In this document: positions 23,703 to 31,908 of the stretch, one piece after another
Numbering within the stretch: position 1 is the stretch's first letter
Layout of the letters: each line of letters starts with the position of its first letter
Assembly: GCA_002773835.1 (NCBI GenBank)
Contig: PFAC01000037.1
Location: 1 to 55,753 of the forward strand
Source of the DNA: Chlamydiae bacterium CG10_big_fil_rev_8_21_14_0_10_35_9
Lineage (GTDB): Bacteria > Chlamydiota > Chlamydiia > Chlamydiales > SM23-39
Length of the DNA: 55,753 nt
Reading direction: 5' to 3'
The notes under the pieces: model-generated
The model's database searches: none
What the model saw: the letters and a program-made list of their open reading frames with translations, nothing else
What the model was told of the DNA's origin: nothing
Program-made: the position numbers and the translations under genes

Positions 23703-24247
23703 ATTAAATCTACCTTTTGTAATGCTTTTGAAAATCCCTGTATAGATAAGTAAGAAGCTACACTAGTAGCTAAACAAGTGATCGAATAATTTATTAAACT
23801 ATTAGATTTTTCCCATGACTTAGCGCTTTCAGATAAAAAATAAACACCTATAGAACACCCAATTCCACATAAAATATAATTTCCTATTTCCATTGTTTTT
23901 ATTTTTGATACGTGTAGTTTATTTAAATTATCAATATCTGCTTCAATCAGCTTTCTAATAATACGGCTTGTTTCTACTTCTTCTTGAACAGAAAGAGATT
24001 CCATTTTATTTTCATGATTAATTTTTTTGTTTTCCCAAAAAGATCTATGCAAAGAAGCTCCTACTCCTATGCCACCAGCAATAGCCAAAGGAGCACCCAC
24101 TAAAAGTCCCATTATGATACCACCTAAACCAGCCACGCCATATTGCTCCATTTTATAATCAAGAAAACTTAGTGGTTTATACTGATCAAGTTCAAAAAGA
24201 CTAGTAGGTGGTCTAAATTCTTCAGTTGCTTTATTGTGAACTTTCAT
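23699..24247 (-). CDS. Hypothetical membrane protein (Inc-like topology), first gene of the cassette operon
   Basis: A 182-residue protein with two hydrophobic hairpins: a glycine-rich one at about residues 36-68 (GVAGLGGIIMGLLVGAPLAI and AGGIGVGASL) and one at about 122-170 (IGNYILCGIGCSIGVYFLSE and SITCLATSVASYLSI). Between them is a charged helical region (EEVETSRIIRKLIEADIDNL). Paired hydrophobic lobes resemble chlamydial inclusion-membrane proteins, but the same layout occurs in bacterial membrane proteins, so this is a weak inference. ATG 24247 is preceded by an AAGA tract. It leads the four-gene run 24247 to 22929. Confidence 0.6.
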   Translation of the reverse strand: MKVHNKATEEFRPPTSLFELDQYKPLSFLDYKMEQYGVAGLGGIIMGLLVGAPLAIAGGIGVGASLHRSFWENKKINHENKMESLSVQEEVETSRIIRKLIEADIDNLNKLHVSKIKTMEIGNYILCGIGCSIGVYFLSESAKSWEKSNSLINYSITCLATSVASYLSIQGFSKALQKVDLI

Positions 24248-24250
24248 ATT

Positions 24251-24288
24251 CTTTTAGTATTAAAATTTTTAAGATCGACATACTAAAG
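24251..24288. promoter_or_regulatory. Inverted repeat upstream of the cassette operon
   Basis: CTTTTAGTAT (24251-24260) and ATACTAAAG (24280-24288) are inverted repeats with one bulge and a 19-nt spacer, 4 bp upstream of the start codon of the 182-residue gene. Possible operator or leader hairpin. A similar pair of direct repeats containing GATTTTAGTT-GTAAA lies at 24285-24304 and 24333-24354. Confidence 0.35.
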
Positions 24289-24369
24289 ATTTTAGTTTGT
24301 AAAACACAACTACAGAAATTATTTTAACTATTAAAGGGATTTTAGTTGTAAAGGTGCATTCTTAGCTTA

Positions 24370-24558
24370 TCAAGAAGATTTTCTACCCAGAGTTACACTT
24401 AGTTCAAAGACTATGTCACTAAGGGCTAAAATAAAGCTTTTATTTTGAATTTTAGCTATCTTGTCTGCCATTCAAATTATCTCTTCCTGCTCTTCATAGG
24501 AAAATAGAGACAACGTAGGCTCATGCAAAACGTAAAAGCTTATTGTTTCTTGAGACAT
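24370..24558 (-). pseudogene. Short minus-strand ORF interrupted by TGA
   Basis: From ATG 24558 the frame reads MSQETISFYVLHEPTLSLFS then YEEQEEII, stops at TGA 24474-24472, and continues without shift from the next codon ATG (24471) as MADKIAKIQNKSFILALSDI followed by VFELSVTLGRKSS to TGA at 24370. Together this is a 62-codon frame broken by one stop, so it is either a decayed gene or two tiny ORFs. No family recognised. It fills part of the 545-bp gap before groES, which otherwise holds a hairpin and the groESL control region. Confidence 0.35.
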
Positions 24559-24581
24559 TTATTATTATTCATCACCATTCC

Positions 24582-24617
24582 TTTTTTGCCCCTTCCGTGG
24601 GGTGCATGAAAAAAAAG
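24582..24617. terminator. GC-rich hairpin flanked by T and A runs
   Basis: GCCCC (24588-24592) pairs with GGGG-T-G-C (24599-24605) around TTCCGT, with six T before and eight A after. This could stop transcription in the minus direction and perhaps both ways. It insulates the groESL control region from the interrupted ORF. Confidence 0.45.
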
Positions 24618-24687
24618 ATTATTTCTTCTTCTAGACAAAGGCTTTTTCAGCAGCTGTTAAGGTGTGTTTATTTTCTACAAAAATCTT

Positions 24688-24714
24688 TTAGCAATTAATC
24701 GCTTTATTTGCTAA
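24688..24714. promoter_or_regulatory. Degenerate CIRCE element (HrcA operator)
   Basis: TTAGCAATT-N9-ATTTGCTAA fits the 9-9-9 architecture of CIRCE (TTAGCACTC-N9-GAGTGCTAA). The outer six bases of each arm (TTAGCA and TGCTAA) match perfectly, while the inner CTC/GAG triplets are altered. It lies just upstream of the -35 box of groESL, the expected place for HrcA control of heat-shock genes. The weakened inner half may lower HrcA affinity. Confidence 0.7.
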
Positions 24715-24730
24715 TTTTTCATTGAAAATA

Positions 24731-24759
24731 TTGACAAAATTTCAAGGCAGAACTACGAT
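24731..24759 (+). promoter_or_regulatory. groESL promoter
   Basis: A perfect TTGACA -35 (24731-24736) and a TACGAT -10 (24754-24759) are separated by 17 bp and lie 34 bp before the groES start. The combination matches a housekeeping sigma factor. A strong GGAGGT ribosome site follows at 24779-24784. Confidence 0.75.
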
Positions 24760-24792
24760 CGGCCTTTTTAATTTTTACGGAGGTCATAAGAG

Positions 24793-25095
24793 ATGATAAC
24801 CAAAGATAGCATTAAGCCACTTGGCAAATATGTTTTAGTGAAAAGAGCTGAGCATAAAAAAAGTTTGGGAAATATTTTACTTCCTGAAACTTCTCAGGAA
24901 AAACCCAAAGAGGGGATTGTATTGGCAGTAGGTCCTGGGGCAAAAGATAAAGATGGCAACTTACAGCCCTTAACAGTCCAAGTAAATGACAGAGTATTAT
25001 TTTCTAGTTATGCCCCAAGAGAAATAGAGTCAAACGAAGAACTATTACTACTTTCAGAAGATGACATATTAGGAATTTTAGAGGAGGTTAACTAA
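24793..25095 (+). CDS. groES: Co-chaperonin GroES
   Basis: Caps GroEL and assists ATP-dependent folding. The 100-residue protein has the standard core: [20 protein letters not shown] at the N-terminus, the mobile loop [29 protein letters not shown], and [15 protein letters not shown], with a C-terminal [11 protein letters not shown]. Length and motifs agree with GroES of other bacteria. It starts at ATG 24793 after GGAGGT and overlaps groEL by one base (TAATG), so the two are translated together. It is controlled by the CIRCE and TTGACA promoter upstream. Confidence 0.97.
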   Translation: MITKDSIKPLGKYVLVKRAEHKKSLGNILLPETSQEKPKEGIVLAVGPGAKDKDGNLQPLTVQVNDRVLFSSYAPREIESNEELLLLSEDDILGILEEVN

Positions 25096-26768
25096 TGAGC
25101 AAGTTACTACAATTTAATGAAAAAGCACTAAACTCTATTTTAAAAGGTGTAAAAACTTTAGCAAAGGCAGTAATTGTTACGCTGGGTCCTAAAGGTAGAA
25201 ATGTAGTTATTTCTAAAGAATTTGGATCACCTATATCTACTAAAGACGGAGTATCCGTTGCTAAAGAAATTCAATTAAAAAATAAATTCGAGAACATGGG
25301 CGCTCAGCTTGTTAAAGAAGCTTCTTCTAAAACATCTGATGTTGCAGGTGATGGCACGACCACTGCCATTGTTCTAGCTGAGGAAATATACTCCGAGGGC
25401 GTGAAAAATGTTGCAGCAGGAGCAAACCCACAAAGCATTAAAAGGGGTATTGAAAAAGCTGTCGATAAAATGATCATGGGGCTAGATAAATTGGCCACAC
25501 AAATTAGCAGTCCTGAAGAGATCAAACAAATTGCTACAATTTCTGCGAATAACGACGCAGAAATCGGCTCCATTATTGGGGAAGCCATGCAAAAAGTAGG
25601 AAAAGATGGCATTGTAACTTTAGCTGAAGCAAAAGGTATCGAAACAACTTTGGAAGTTGTCGAAGGGATGCAGTTTGATAAAGGATACATTTCACCTTAT
25701 TTTGTCTCCAATGCAGAAAAGATGAATGTAGAATTTGAAAATGGTAATATTTTCATTACAGACAAAAAGATCTCTTCCACTAAAGAGATTGTCTCAATTT
25801 TGGAAAAAGTCATAGAAAATGGATCTTCTCCTCTTCTCATTATTGCAGAGGACATTGATTCAGATGCTTTAGCTACTTTAGTGGTAAATAAAATTAAAGG
25901 ATCTTTTCCTATTTGTGCTGTAAAAGCTCCTGCTTTCGGAGATAGAAGAAAAGCAATGTTACAAGACATCGCTACACTTACTGGAGCTACAGTTGTTTCA
26001 GAAGAGACTGGGATGAGCTTAGACAATTTTGATTTAAATGTACTTGGTTCTGCTAAGAAAATTACTGTAGACAAAGACAACACAACCATAGTTGATGGAA
26101 GTGGCAATAAGCAAGAAATCGAAAAACGTAAAAATCAAATTAAAGCTGAGATTAATGCTTCAACATCAGATTACGATAAGGAAAAGCTTGAAGAGCGTTT
26201 AGCAAAGCTTTCAGGCGGTGTAGCAGTAATCCATGTAGGAGCTACTACTGAAGCTGAAATGAAAGAGAAAAAAGATCGTGTTGATGATGCTCTTCATGCG
26301 ACAAGAGCTGCGGTAAGAGAAGGGATTGTTCCTGGTGGAGGAGTTGCTTTAATTCGTGCAGTAAAAGAATTAGAGTCGCTTAGCTTGGAGCATGATGAAC
26401 AAGTTGGTGTAGAGATTATAAGAAAAGCAGCTTTTGCACCTGTTATCAATATTGCTAGAAACTGTGGTAAGAGTGGTGATGTTGTTGCAGAAAGAGTTGC
26501 AGATTTGAAAGGGTCTTTTGGTTATAACGGAATCACTGACAAATATTCTGATCTTGTAAAAGACGGTGTTATTGATCCTGTTTTAGTCACTAAAAGTGCA
26601 CTAACTAATGCAGCCTCTGTGGCAGGACTGTTAATTACAGTAGCTGCTATGATTACAGAAAAACCATCGCCAAAGTCAGATGCTCCTAGTATGGACCAAA
26701 TGGGTGGCATGGGCGGCATGCCTGGAATGGGTGGAATGCCCGGAATGCCCGGAATGGGAATGATGTAA
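25095..26768 (+). CDS. groEL: Chaperonin GroEL
   Basis: Double-ring chaperonin that folds proteins with GroES. The 557-residue protein has all family landmarks: [35 protein letters not shown] (ATP-binding), the apical domain with [13 protein letters not shown], and the signature [16 protein letters not shown]. The C-terminus ends in a glycine-methionine tail with repeated GGMP/GM units, as in principal GroELs. Chlamydiae often carry two or three groEL paralogues; this one, with groES and a full tail, is the main copy type. A palindromic hairpin follows the stop codon. Confidence 0.97.
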   Translation: MSKLLQFNEKALNSILKGVKTLAKAVIVTLGPKGRNVVISKEFGSPISTKDGVSVAKEIQLKNKFENMGAQLVKEASSKTSDVAGDGTTTAIVLAEEIYSEGVKNVAAGANPQSIKRGIEKAVDKMIMGLDKLATQISSPEEIKQIATISANNDAEIGSIIGEAMQKVGKDGIVTLAEAKGIETTLEVVEGMQFDKGYISPYFVSNAEKMNVEFENGNIFITDKKISSTKEIVSILEKVIENGSSPLLIIAEDIDSDALATLVVNKIKGSFPICAVKAPAFGDRRKAMLQDIATLTGATVVSEETGMSLDNFDLNVLGSAKKITVDKDNTTIVDGSGNKQEIEKRKNQIKAEINASTSDYDKEKLEERLAKLSGGVAVIHVGATTEAEMKEKKDRVDDALHATRAAVREGIVPGGGVALIRAVKELESLSLEHDEQVGVEIIRKAAFAPVINIARNCGKSGDVVAERVADLKGSFGYNGITDKYSDLVKDGVIDPVLVTKSALTNAASVAGLLITVAAMITEKPSPKSDAPSMDQMGGMGGMPGMGGMPGMPGMGMM

Positions 26769-26788
26769 GCTCAAATTCTCTTTTTTGA

Positions 26789-26818
26789 GGATAGCTGATA
26801 ATGTTTTGTCAGCTATCC
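26789..26818. terminator. Perfect 10-bp hairpin after groEL
   Basis: GGATAGCTGA (26789-26798) and TCAGCTATCC (26809-26818) form an exact stem with a 10-nt loop, 20 bp past the groEL stop. The downstream T run is poor (ATATGTCTTTTTAT). The right arm contains the stop codon of the minus-strand gene, so the hairpin may serve the end of both genes. Confidence 0.55.
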
Positions 26819-27138
26819 ATATGTCTTTTTATAAGCTTTATTCCCTTCCATGCCCTTGAACAACAAAAGCCTCCCAAGGAAATTCCTGTAATAATAGAAG
26901 TGGACATAGCGCTCCAAAGGGCAATTTTCCCAGATTTATCAACACAATCTTCCTCTGTGGAAATAATTAAGGCCATTGTAGAAATAGAAGATGTGACAAA
27001 GGTAACTGTTAGAATACCTATCATGTATAGGGATCTTTTAGCAGCTCTTTCTAGCCTTTCACAATCACATTCATCATCATGCTGGACGGGCTGTTGAGAT
27101 TCAATATCTGCGAGCGCTGCAGGGTAAGTAGTAAGCAT
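26809..27138 (-). CDS. Small two-helix membrane protein, Inc-like
   Basis: A 109-residue protein with a hydrophilic acidic N-terminus (LTTYPAALADIESQQPVQHD then DECDCERLERAAKR), two hydrophobic segments separated by a short loop (about residues 37-60 and 70-92; YMIGILTVTFVTSSISTMAL and SAMSTSIITGISLGGFCC), and a short basic tail. The closely spaced two-lobe hydrophobic region is typical of chlamydial inclusion-membrane proteins, which are type III secreted. That is an inference from topology. The opposite-strand ORF covering the same bases lacks such coherence. It converges on groEL. Confidence 0.55.
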   Translation of the reverse strand: MLTTYPAALADIESQQPVQHDDECDCERLERAAKRSLYMIGILTVTFVTSSISTMALIISTEEDCVDKSGKIALWSAMSTSIITGISLGGFCCSRAWKGIKLIKRHMDS

Positions 27139-27196
27139 GCTTTAACTCCATTATTTAGAGTTCGCATGTTAAGAAAAAATTAAAAAAAAGATAAGC

Positions 27197-27973
27197 TTAT
27201 TTTTCTAAGATCATGGCGAGCCATTTATCTTTTTGCCTAATTGCTGTAGCTTTGAATCCCCATGAGCCTATCATTTCAAGGTATTGTTCTTTTTGTTCTT
27301 TTAAAATACCCGATACAATCCAGCTGTGAGCCGCTTTTAATGCTTCGGGACATGACTTAATAAACTCTTTTTGCTCATGTACTGTCATGTTCATTAAGAA
27401 AAGGTTTTTTGGGGGAATTTTAGTAATGTCAAGTTGGAAAACAAACTTTACATCTAACTTATTTTTTAAAGCATTTTTTTGGGCGTGGTAAAAGGATGCA
27501 GGATCAATTTCCACACCTATAATTTTTTCAGCTCCCATCAGTTTTGCAGCTAATGATAAAATACCACTGCCTGACCCAATATCAACGACACTTTCTCCTA
27601 CTATTCTATCCTGCATTAACTCTAGCATTAAGTATGTTGTGGCGTGAGATAAATCTCCAAATCCTTCCCCGGGAAGAAGGTGAAGGGTCTTTTTTGAACC
27701 AAAACGGGATAGATCGATATGCGCTACTCCATTTTGAAAGTTTTCAGCAAAAGTTTCCCACTGTACTCTCCAATCAATATCATTTGGGCCTTTTAAGTGC
27801 AGAGAGATTAGCTCAGACTCATCGGGGACCTCTTTGATTAGTCCTCCAATCCAGAAATCTTCAGCAGCAATATCTTCGATGACATAGTGATCTTGCAGGC
27901 CTAATTTTTTACTCTCTGCCAAAGCACTTTCTAAGCTAAATTCAGCCTTAACTTGAAAAAGAATGTTTTTCAT
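27197..27973 (-). CDS. prmA: Ribosomal protein L11 methyltransferase-like (PrmA family)
   Basis: Probably transfers methyl groups from SAM to ribosomal protein L11. The start is ATG 27973 (MKNILFQVKAEFSLESALA), since GGAG stands a few bases upstream, giving 258 residues; a TTG at 28045 would overlap trkH much more. The SAM-binding domain shows VVDIGSGSGILSLAAKLMGA and IIGVEIDPASFYHAQKNAL. The family motif that is usually NILA-like reads MNMTVHEQKEF here, so it is diverged and substrate may differ. An N-terminal substrate-binding ferredoxin-like region is present. It overlaps the trkH stop by 4 nt. Confidence 0.72.
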   Translation of the reverse strand: MKNILFQVKAEFSLESALAESKKLGLQDHYVIEDIAAEDFWIGGLIKEVPDESELISLHLKGPNDIDWRVQWETFAENFQNGVAHIDLSRFGSKKTLHLLPGEGFGDLSHATTYLMLELMQDRIVGESVVDIGSGSGILSLAAKLMGAEKIIGVEIDPASFYHAQKNALKNKLDVKFVFQLDITKIPPKNLFLMNMTVHEQKEFIKSCPEALKAAHSWIVSGILKEQKEQYLEMIGSWGFKATAIRQKDKWLAMILEK

Positions 27974-29598
27974 CTTGATCTCCAAAAAACGGGAAGAAAT
28001 AAGAGAATAATGGCAAAATATTCCAGTCTTCCTAATACCATCCAAAAAGAAGAAATGATTTTAGAGAAATTAGATAAAAAAGCAAATGTCTCTGTAGGCC
28101 CTGCTGCTCTAAAAGAAATACCTGTATTATTTAACATACTGGAAGCAGCGGCAATAGCCGTTTCAGGGTCAACGCCATCTAAAATGTAAACCATTCCAGC
28201 AAAGACGGAAGAAAAAATAGCGACGGCAAAAAAAGCCATAGAAGTAATTGTGGTAGAGTCGTCAATTTCTACTTTACCAATTTTTAAGAGCTTAACTTTA
28301 TCTGGACGGTATATAGCCTCAATTTTATGTAGGATCATTTTGTAAAGAATATAAAACCGTGTTGTTTTAATACCTCCGCAAGTAGCCCCTGCCATGCCAC
28401 CCAAATACATTAAAATAAACATAATCATCTGAGAGGGGAAAGGCCATAGATCATAGTTGGCTGTACTAAATCCAGTGGAAGTTTGTGCACTTACTGCTTG
28501 AAAAGCACCTACCCTAATTGTTTCCATAAAAGATGTTGTTGAAGTGTCGGCATAGTAATATAAAGGACTTCCAAATAAAAAGGCGGAGACTAATAAGCCG
28601 CCTAAAAACAAAGAAGCAGCAAATAGGGAAAATTCAGGAGAGTAAATTCTATAAAATTTAAGGCGAATAATATGAAAGTACAAACCGAAGTTAATGCTTC
28701 CTAGAATCATAAAAAGTAAAACAACCCACTCTATCCCTGAATGGTTATAATGACCTATGCTGTTTGAATTTATAGAAAAGCCTCCAGTCGAAACATTAGA
28801 TAGTGTGAGGCAAATGGCGTCGTAAAAAGGAAGCTTAGGATTTACTAGTTCTAGTAAAATAAGTTCAATAAAGGTAAGACCAAGGTACAGCTTCCAAAGA
28901 AGTGAGGCAGTTTCTTTTATTCTTGGTGCTATGGATTCTTTTAAAGGGCCTGTCATTTCCATTTGATATAGAAATTTTCCTCCCACTCCTAAAGCAGGCA
29001 ATACAGTTAAAAAGATTAAAACAATTCCCAAACCTCCTAACCATTGCATAAAACTACGCCAAAAAAGAAGAGGCCTAGCAACAGCTTCCAATCCTTCTAA
29101 GATAATTTGACCTTCTTCATTTCTGATAGGGTTGATCGTGCCATAAAAGTCATATGATTTATCGGGGACATGAACATTGGTAAGATGAATAGGAATCTCT
29201 TCTTGTTTTTCATTAAAAGACTTAGGGAACATAATAGATGCTCCTGTGGTAGTAAGCCCTGAAATAGACTCAAAATAGGCATCTACAGGGTTTTCTAGCG
29301 TACGGGTTAGGTAAAAGGGCAGGGCGCTGATGATAGATGTTAGAAACCATATTGCTACTACTAAAAGGATACTCTCTCTTCTATATAAATTTCCTTTGGC
29401 TTTTCTTCCTAAAAAGCGAAAGCTTCCAGCTAGTAAAAGGCAAATACCAATAGTTTCTAAAAACTGTAGATAGGAATTGGGGTAAACAGATTGAACTCCA
29501 AAATCAAAATAAAGGGCGACAAGAAAAGGAAGGCATAAAACTAAAGCAAAGTAGAAAAGGTAGTTGCCAACTATTTTAAAAAGCTCTCGGTATTGCAC
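27970..29598 (-). CDS. trkH: TrkH-type potassium transporter subunit
   Basis: Potassium channel-like subunit in the inner membrane, gated by TrkA. About 542 residues. Four pore-loop filters are visible: SISGLTTTGASIMF, LSNVSTGGFSINSN, VSAQTSTGFSTANYD, and MLNNTGISF. Start chosen at GTG 29598 (VQYRELFKIVGNY), because AGGAGG lies at 29605-29610, just before it and just after the trkA stop; the alternative upstream start would put an extra 34 residues inside trkA. Gene order trkA-trkH-prmA on the minus strand, with 10-nt and 4-nt-overlap junctions, indicates an operon. Confidence 0.93.
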   Translation of the reverse strand: MQYRELFKIVGNYLFYFALVLCLPFLVALYFDFGVQSVYPNSYLQFLETIGICLLLAGSFRFLGRKAKGNLYRRESILLVVAIWFLTSIISALPFYLTRTLENPVDAYFESISGLTTTGASIMFPKSFNEKQEEIPIHLTNVHVPDKSYDFYGTINPIRNEEGQIILEGLEAVARPLLFWRSFMQWLGGLGIVLIFLTVLPALGVGGKFLYQMEMTGPLKESIAPRIKETASLLWKLYLGLTFIELILLELVNPKLPFYDAICLTLSNVSTGGFSINSNSIGHYNHSGIEWVVLLFMILGSINFGLYFHIIRLKFYRIYSPEFSLFAASLFLGGLLVSAFLFGSPLYYYADTSTTSFMETIRVGAFQAVSAQTSTGFSTANYDLWPFPSQMIMFILMYLGGMAGATCGGIKTTRFYILYKMILHKIEAIYRPDKVKLLKIGKVEIDDSTTITSMAFFAVAIFSSVFAGMVYILDGVDPETAIAAASSMLNNTGISFRAAGPTETFAFLSNFSKIISSFWMVLGRLEYFAIILLFLPVFWRSR

Positions 29599-29608
29599 TA
29601 TTTTCCTC

Positions 29609-30958
29609 CTAAAAAAGCTCTTGTAGCTCTTGAATATGTTTAGGTGAAGAAATAATGATGACAGTATCATGTGGAGAAAGTACTCTATTTCCTTTTCCAA
29701 TCATGACCCTTCCTTTGTTTTCAATAACAGCAATGATGAGGTCTTTAGGTATTTTTCCTTTTAGCTGACTTAAGGGAATACCAATCAATTTCGACTCCGC
29801 TGATACTCTCATTTCAATAATTCTAGCTTGATTGTCGTATAAGGAAGTAATAGACAAAACTTTTTCTTCGTGTATTAAAGACAATATCCTATTAGCAATG
29901 TTTAACTTTTCAGAAAGGGAAGGGGTAATTTCTAACTTTCTTAAAGTCTGACTTAAATGCGTATCGGAAATTAAGCTTATTACTTTTTTGCAACCAATCT
30001 GTTTGGCAAGAGAGGATAGTACCATATTGAGCTCATCTTTTTTGGTACATGTAATGAAAGCATCACTTAATTGGATATTTTCTGATTGCAAAAACGAGTA
30101 ATCTTTAACATCGTGGTTCAAAATAGTGCTATCTGGGAGATGATCTGATAATTTCTTACAGCGAAGCTCATCTTTTTCAATTACTTTTACAGAAACGTGT
30201 TGGCTTTCTAAAATCCTGGCTAGATGAAGACCGACTGTGGATCCACCTGCTATAATGATAGAATTTAAATGGATCGGATTAAGCCCAAAGAAATTAGGTA
30301 GCTCTAACATAATGTTAGTTTCACCAACAATTGTGATTTCATCATTGGGAAGTATGGTATCTTCTCCATGAGGGAAAATAATATTAGTTCCTTCATGCGT
30401 CTGTCTTTTAATAGCTCCTATGATCAGTTCTTCCGGTAAGCCTAAGGAATGGATGGGAACCTCTGATTTATCCCAGTTTTCGCTGATGTGAATATTGCGC
30501 ATCTGGATAGCGCCATGGGCAAAATTTTCAATGCCTTCTCCACCTGTAGAAAGAAGGATTTTAAAAATGTCGTGGGCAGCCAATATTTCAGGGGCAATAA
30601 AATGGTCTACGAAAAAAAGTTTAGCAAAATCAAGCCTGCTTCTTGCTAGGTATCCTAAATCTTTTATTCGACAAATCGTGGTTGGATAGCCCAAGTTTTT
30701 AGCCATGGCGCAAGAGACTAAGTTTGTCTCATCATCTCCGGTCATTGCTATAAAAATTTCAGGTTTGTTCTCTAAAAGGTCATCGTAAAGTTTCCAATTA
30801 GAGCCAAGGCCATGGATGGTTGCCACATCAATTTCTCGGCTGATGTCATTAAGGCGTTTTAGGTCTTTGTCGATTAAAACAACGTTGTGTTCTTCTGAAG
30901 ATAAAATGGAACTAACATAGGTGCCTAATGTGCCGGCTCCCAAAATAACGATGTTCAT
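29609..30958 (-). CDS. trkA: TrkA-type potassium uptake regulator
   Basis: Cytoplasmic NAD(H)-binding regulatory ring for TrkH. The 449-residue protein has two RCK units. The first begins NIVILGAGTLGTYVSSILSS with VVLIDKD and FIAMTGDDETNLVSCAMAKN; the second begins SIIIAGGSTVGLHLARILES with VKVIEKDE and FITCTKKDELNMV. Each N-lobe is followed by a RCK_C domain (ELIIGAIKRQTHEGTNIIFP and SKLIGIPLSQLKGKIPKDLI). The glycine-rich G-x-G-x-x-G loop is intact in the first repeat and partly changed in the second. It is transcribed just ahead of trkH. Confidence 0.94.
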   Translation of the reverse strand: MNIVILGAGTLGTYVSSILSSEEHNVVLIDKDLKRLNDISREIDVATIHGLGSNWKLYDDLLENKPEIFIAMTGDDETNLVSCAMAKNLGYPTTICRIKDLGYLARSRLDFAKLFFVDHFIAPEILAAHDIFKILLSTGGEGIENFAHGAIQMRNIHISENWDKSEVPIHSLGLPEELIIGAIKRQTHEGTNIIFPHGEDTILPNDEITIVGETNIMLELPNFFGLNPIHLNSIIIAGGSTVGLHLARILESQHVSVKVIEKDELRCKKLSDHLPDSTILNHDVKDYSFLQSENIQLSDAFITCTKKDELNMVLSSLAKQIGCKKVISLISDTHLSQTLRKLEITPSLSEKLNIANRILSLIHEEKVLSITSLYDNQARIIEMRVSAESKLIGIPLSQLKGKIPKDLIIAVIENKGRVMIGKGNRVLSPHDTVIIISSPKHIQELQELF

Positions 30959-30965
30959 GCGAGGT

Positions 30966-31571
30966 TTAAGGATTGTTGCTTATATAATTTTGCATCCATT
31001 CTTCACTTTTAAGTACTTGGCCAAAAGAGCTTAAGTTAGTAATTGAGGCTTGATGAAGGGCTTCACTATAACTAGCTACACAGTCTATTAATGTAGTAAT
31101 TTTATAATTTCGGCTTATTGCTTCTCTAGCAGTTGTTTCGATAGGTCCATTAGTTGTAAAGCCCACCAAAACTAGCTCTACACAATCAAGGGAGGATAAA
31201 TATCTTTCTAGTTCAGTATCATAAAAGGCGGAAAGGTTCCACTTCCTTACTTTATAGTCGACCTTAGGGATTGCATCTAACAAGTCATATCCCCAAGTCT
31301 CCGGTCTAAATCCTTCTTTCTCTAAAAAAGGGCGGAGCTTGGAGTAAACCCCTAATCCCATAGCATTGCCATCAATATCACTTAAGACAGTTAACTGGGT
31401 TGCTATAACTGGAATTCGGTTTTTATGACAGAAGTGAACAGTGTTAATAATATTAGGAAGAATAACAGGGACATGAGTTGCTGCAAGACCATTTCTGGCA
31501 TAGACACCTTCCGCATGACAAAGGTCGTTTTGCATATCTAAAATAATTAAAGCAGTCGGGTAAGAAGCCAT
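30966..31571 (-). CDS. Isochorismatase-fold hydrolase without catalytic cysteine
   Basis: A 201-residue cysteine-hydrolase-superfamily protein (isochorismatase/nicotinamidase fold). It keeps the Asp12 of LIILDMQND and the lysine of KVRKWNLSAFYDTELE. The nucleophile position in the family pattern T-N-x-C-V-x-x-T-A-R reads TNGPIETTAREA, so proline (Pro143) replaces the cysteine. The rest of the fold, including VGFTTNG and NYKITTLIDCVASYSEALHQ, is intact. It is either a non-catalytic or altered-chemistry member, or substrate-binding only. It starts at ATG 31571 and is 7 bp from trkA, perhaps in the same transcript. Confidence 0.85.
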   Translation of the reverse strand: MASYPTALIILDMQNDLCHAEGVYARNGLAATHVPVILPNIINTVHFCHKNRIPVIATQLTVLSDIDGNAMGLGVYSKLRPFLEKEGFRPETWGYDLLDAIPKVDYKVRKWNLSAFYDTELERYLSSLDCVELVLVGFTTNGPIETTAREAISRNYKITTLIDCVASYSEALHQASITNLSSFGQVLKSEEWMQNYISNNP

Positions 31572-31646
31572 AATTTTCTCTATTCTATTGAAAATGTCAT
31601 TGTTTAATTTACTTAGATTTTTGTCGATAGGAAGCTTTAAAATAAA

Positions 31647-31802
31647 GTGACATTTAAAGGCTACAAAGCTGCTTATAGCTACTATTACGCCTTAGGCGAT
31701 CAAGAAAAATACTCAGTAATTATTCCAAAAGCGATAGAACTAAAACCTGACTTAAGAAATAAAGGGCTATGGAGAAGAAGAGCTGACAGACAAAAAAGAT
31801 GA
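31647..31802 (+). pseudogene. TPR-like coding remnant
   Basis: Lies in the 337-bp gap between the isochorismatase-fold gene and the glycosyltransferase. From GTG 31647 the frame reads VTFKGYKAAYSYYYALGDQE then KYSVIIPKAIELKPDLRNKG to TGA at 31802. The A-Y-x-x-Y-Y-A-L-G-D ... K-A-I-E-L-K-P-D spacing is a tetratricopeptide repeat, but only one repeat remains, so it is probably the end of a lost TPR protein, or a short gene with a weak ribosome site. The flanks show nothing else recognisable. Confidence 0.35.
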
Positions 31803-31908
31803 TTTTTTCATCTTGTCTATTTTTGTTTAATTTTTCCTTAAGCTATAACTTTTATTTTCTAGAAAAAAATGTTGCTTCTACAAAAGATTGAAGATAAAGT
31901 TTTTCTCT

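Noticed and set aside
23421..24247. Conjugation or type IV secretion genes near the cassette
   Set aside because: The small hydrophobic proteins recall pilins in size, but no VirB/Tra motif, ATPase or relaxase is present.
25304..25690. Minus-strand open frames inside groEL (25304-25690, 25697-26107, 26522-26719)
   Set aside because: Antisense shadows of a strongly conserved gene, without ribosome sites or family motifs.
26690..26768. Repeats at the groEL 3' end as a DNA repeat element
   Set aside because: They encode the normal Gly-Met tail of GroEL.
26801..27097. Plus-strand 98-residue open frame after groEL
   Set aside because: Starts inside the groEL hairpin, has no ribosome site, and the minus-strand frame has a coherent two-helix topology.
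27974..28045. Upstream start for prmA
   Set aside because: Overlaps trkH by about 75 nt; ATG 27973 has a good ribosome site.
29599..29700. Upstream start for trkH adding 34 residues
   Set aside because: Would lie inside trkA; AGGAGG directly precedes GTG 29598.
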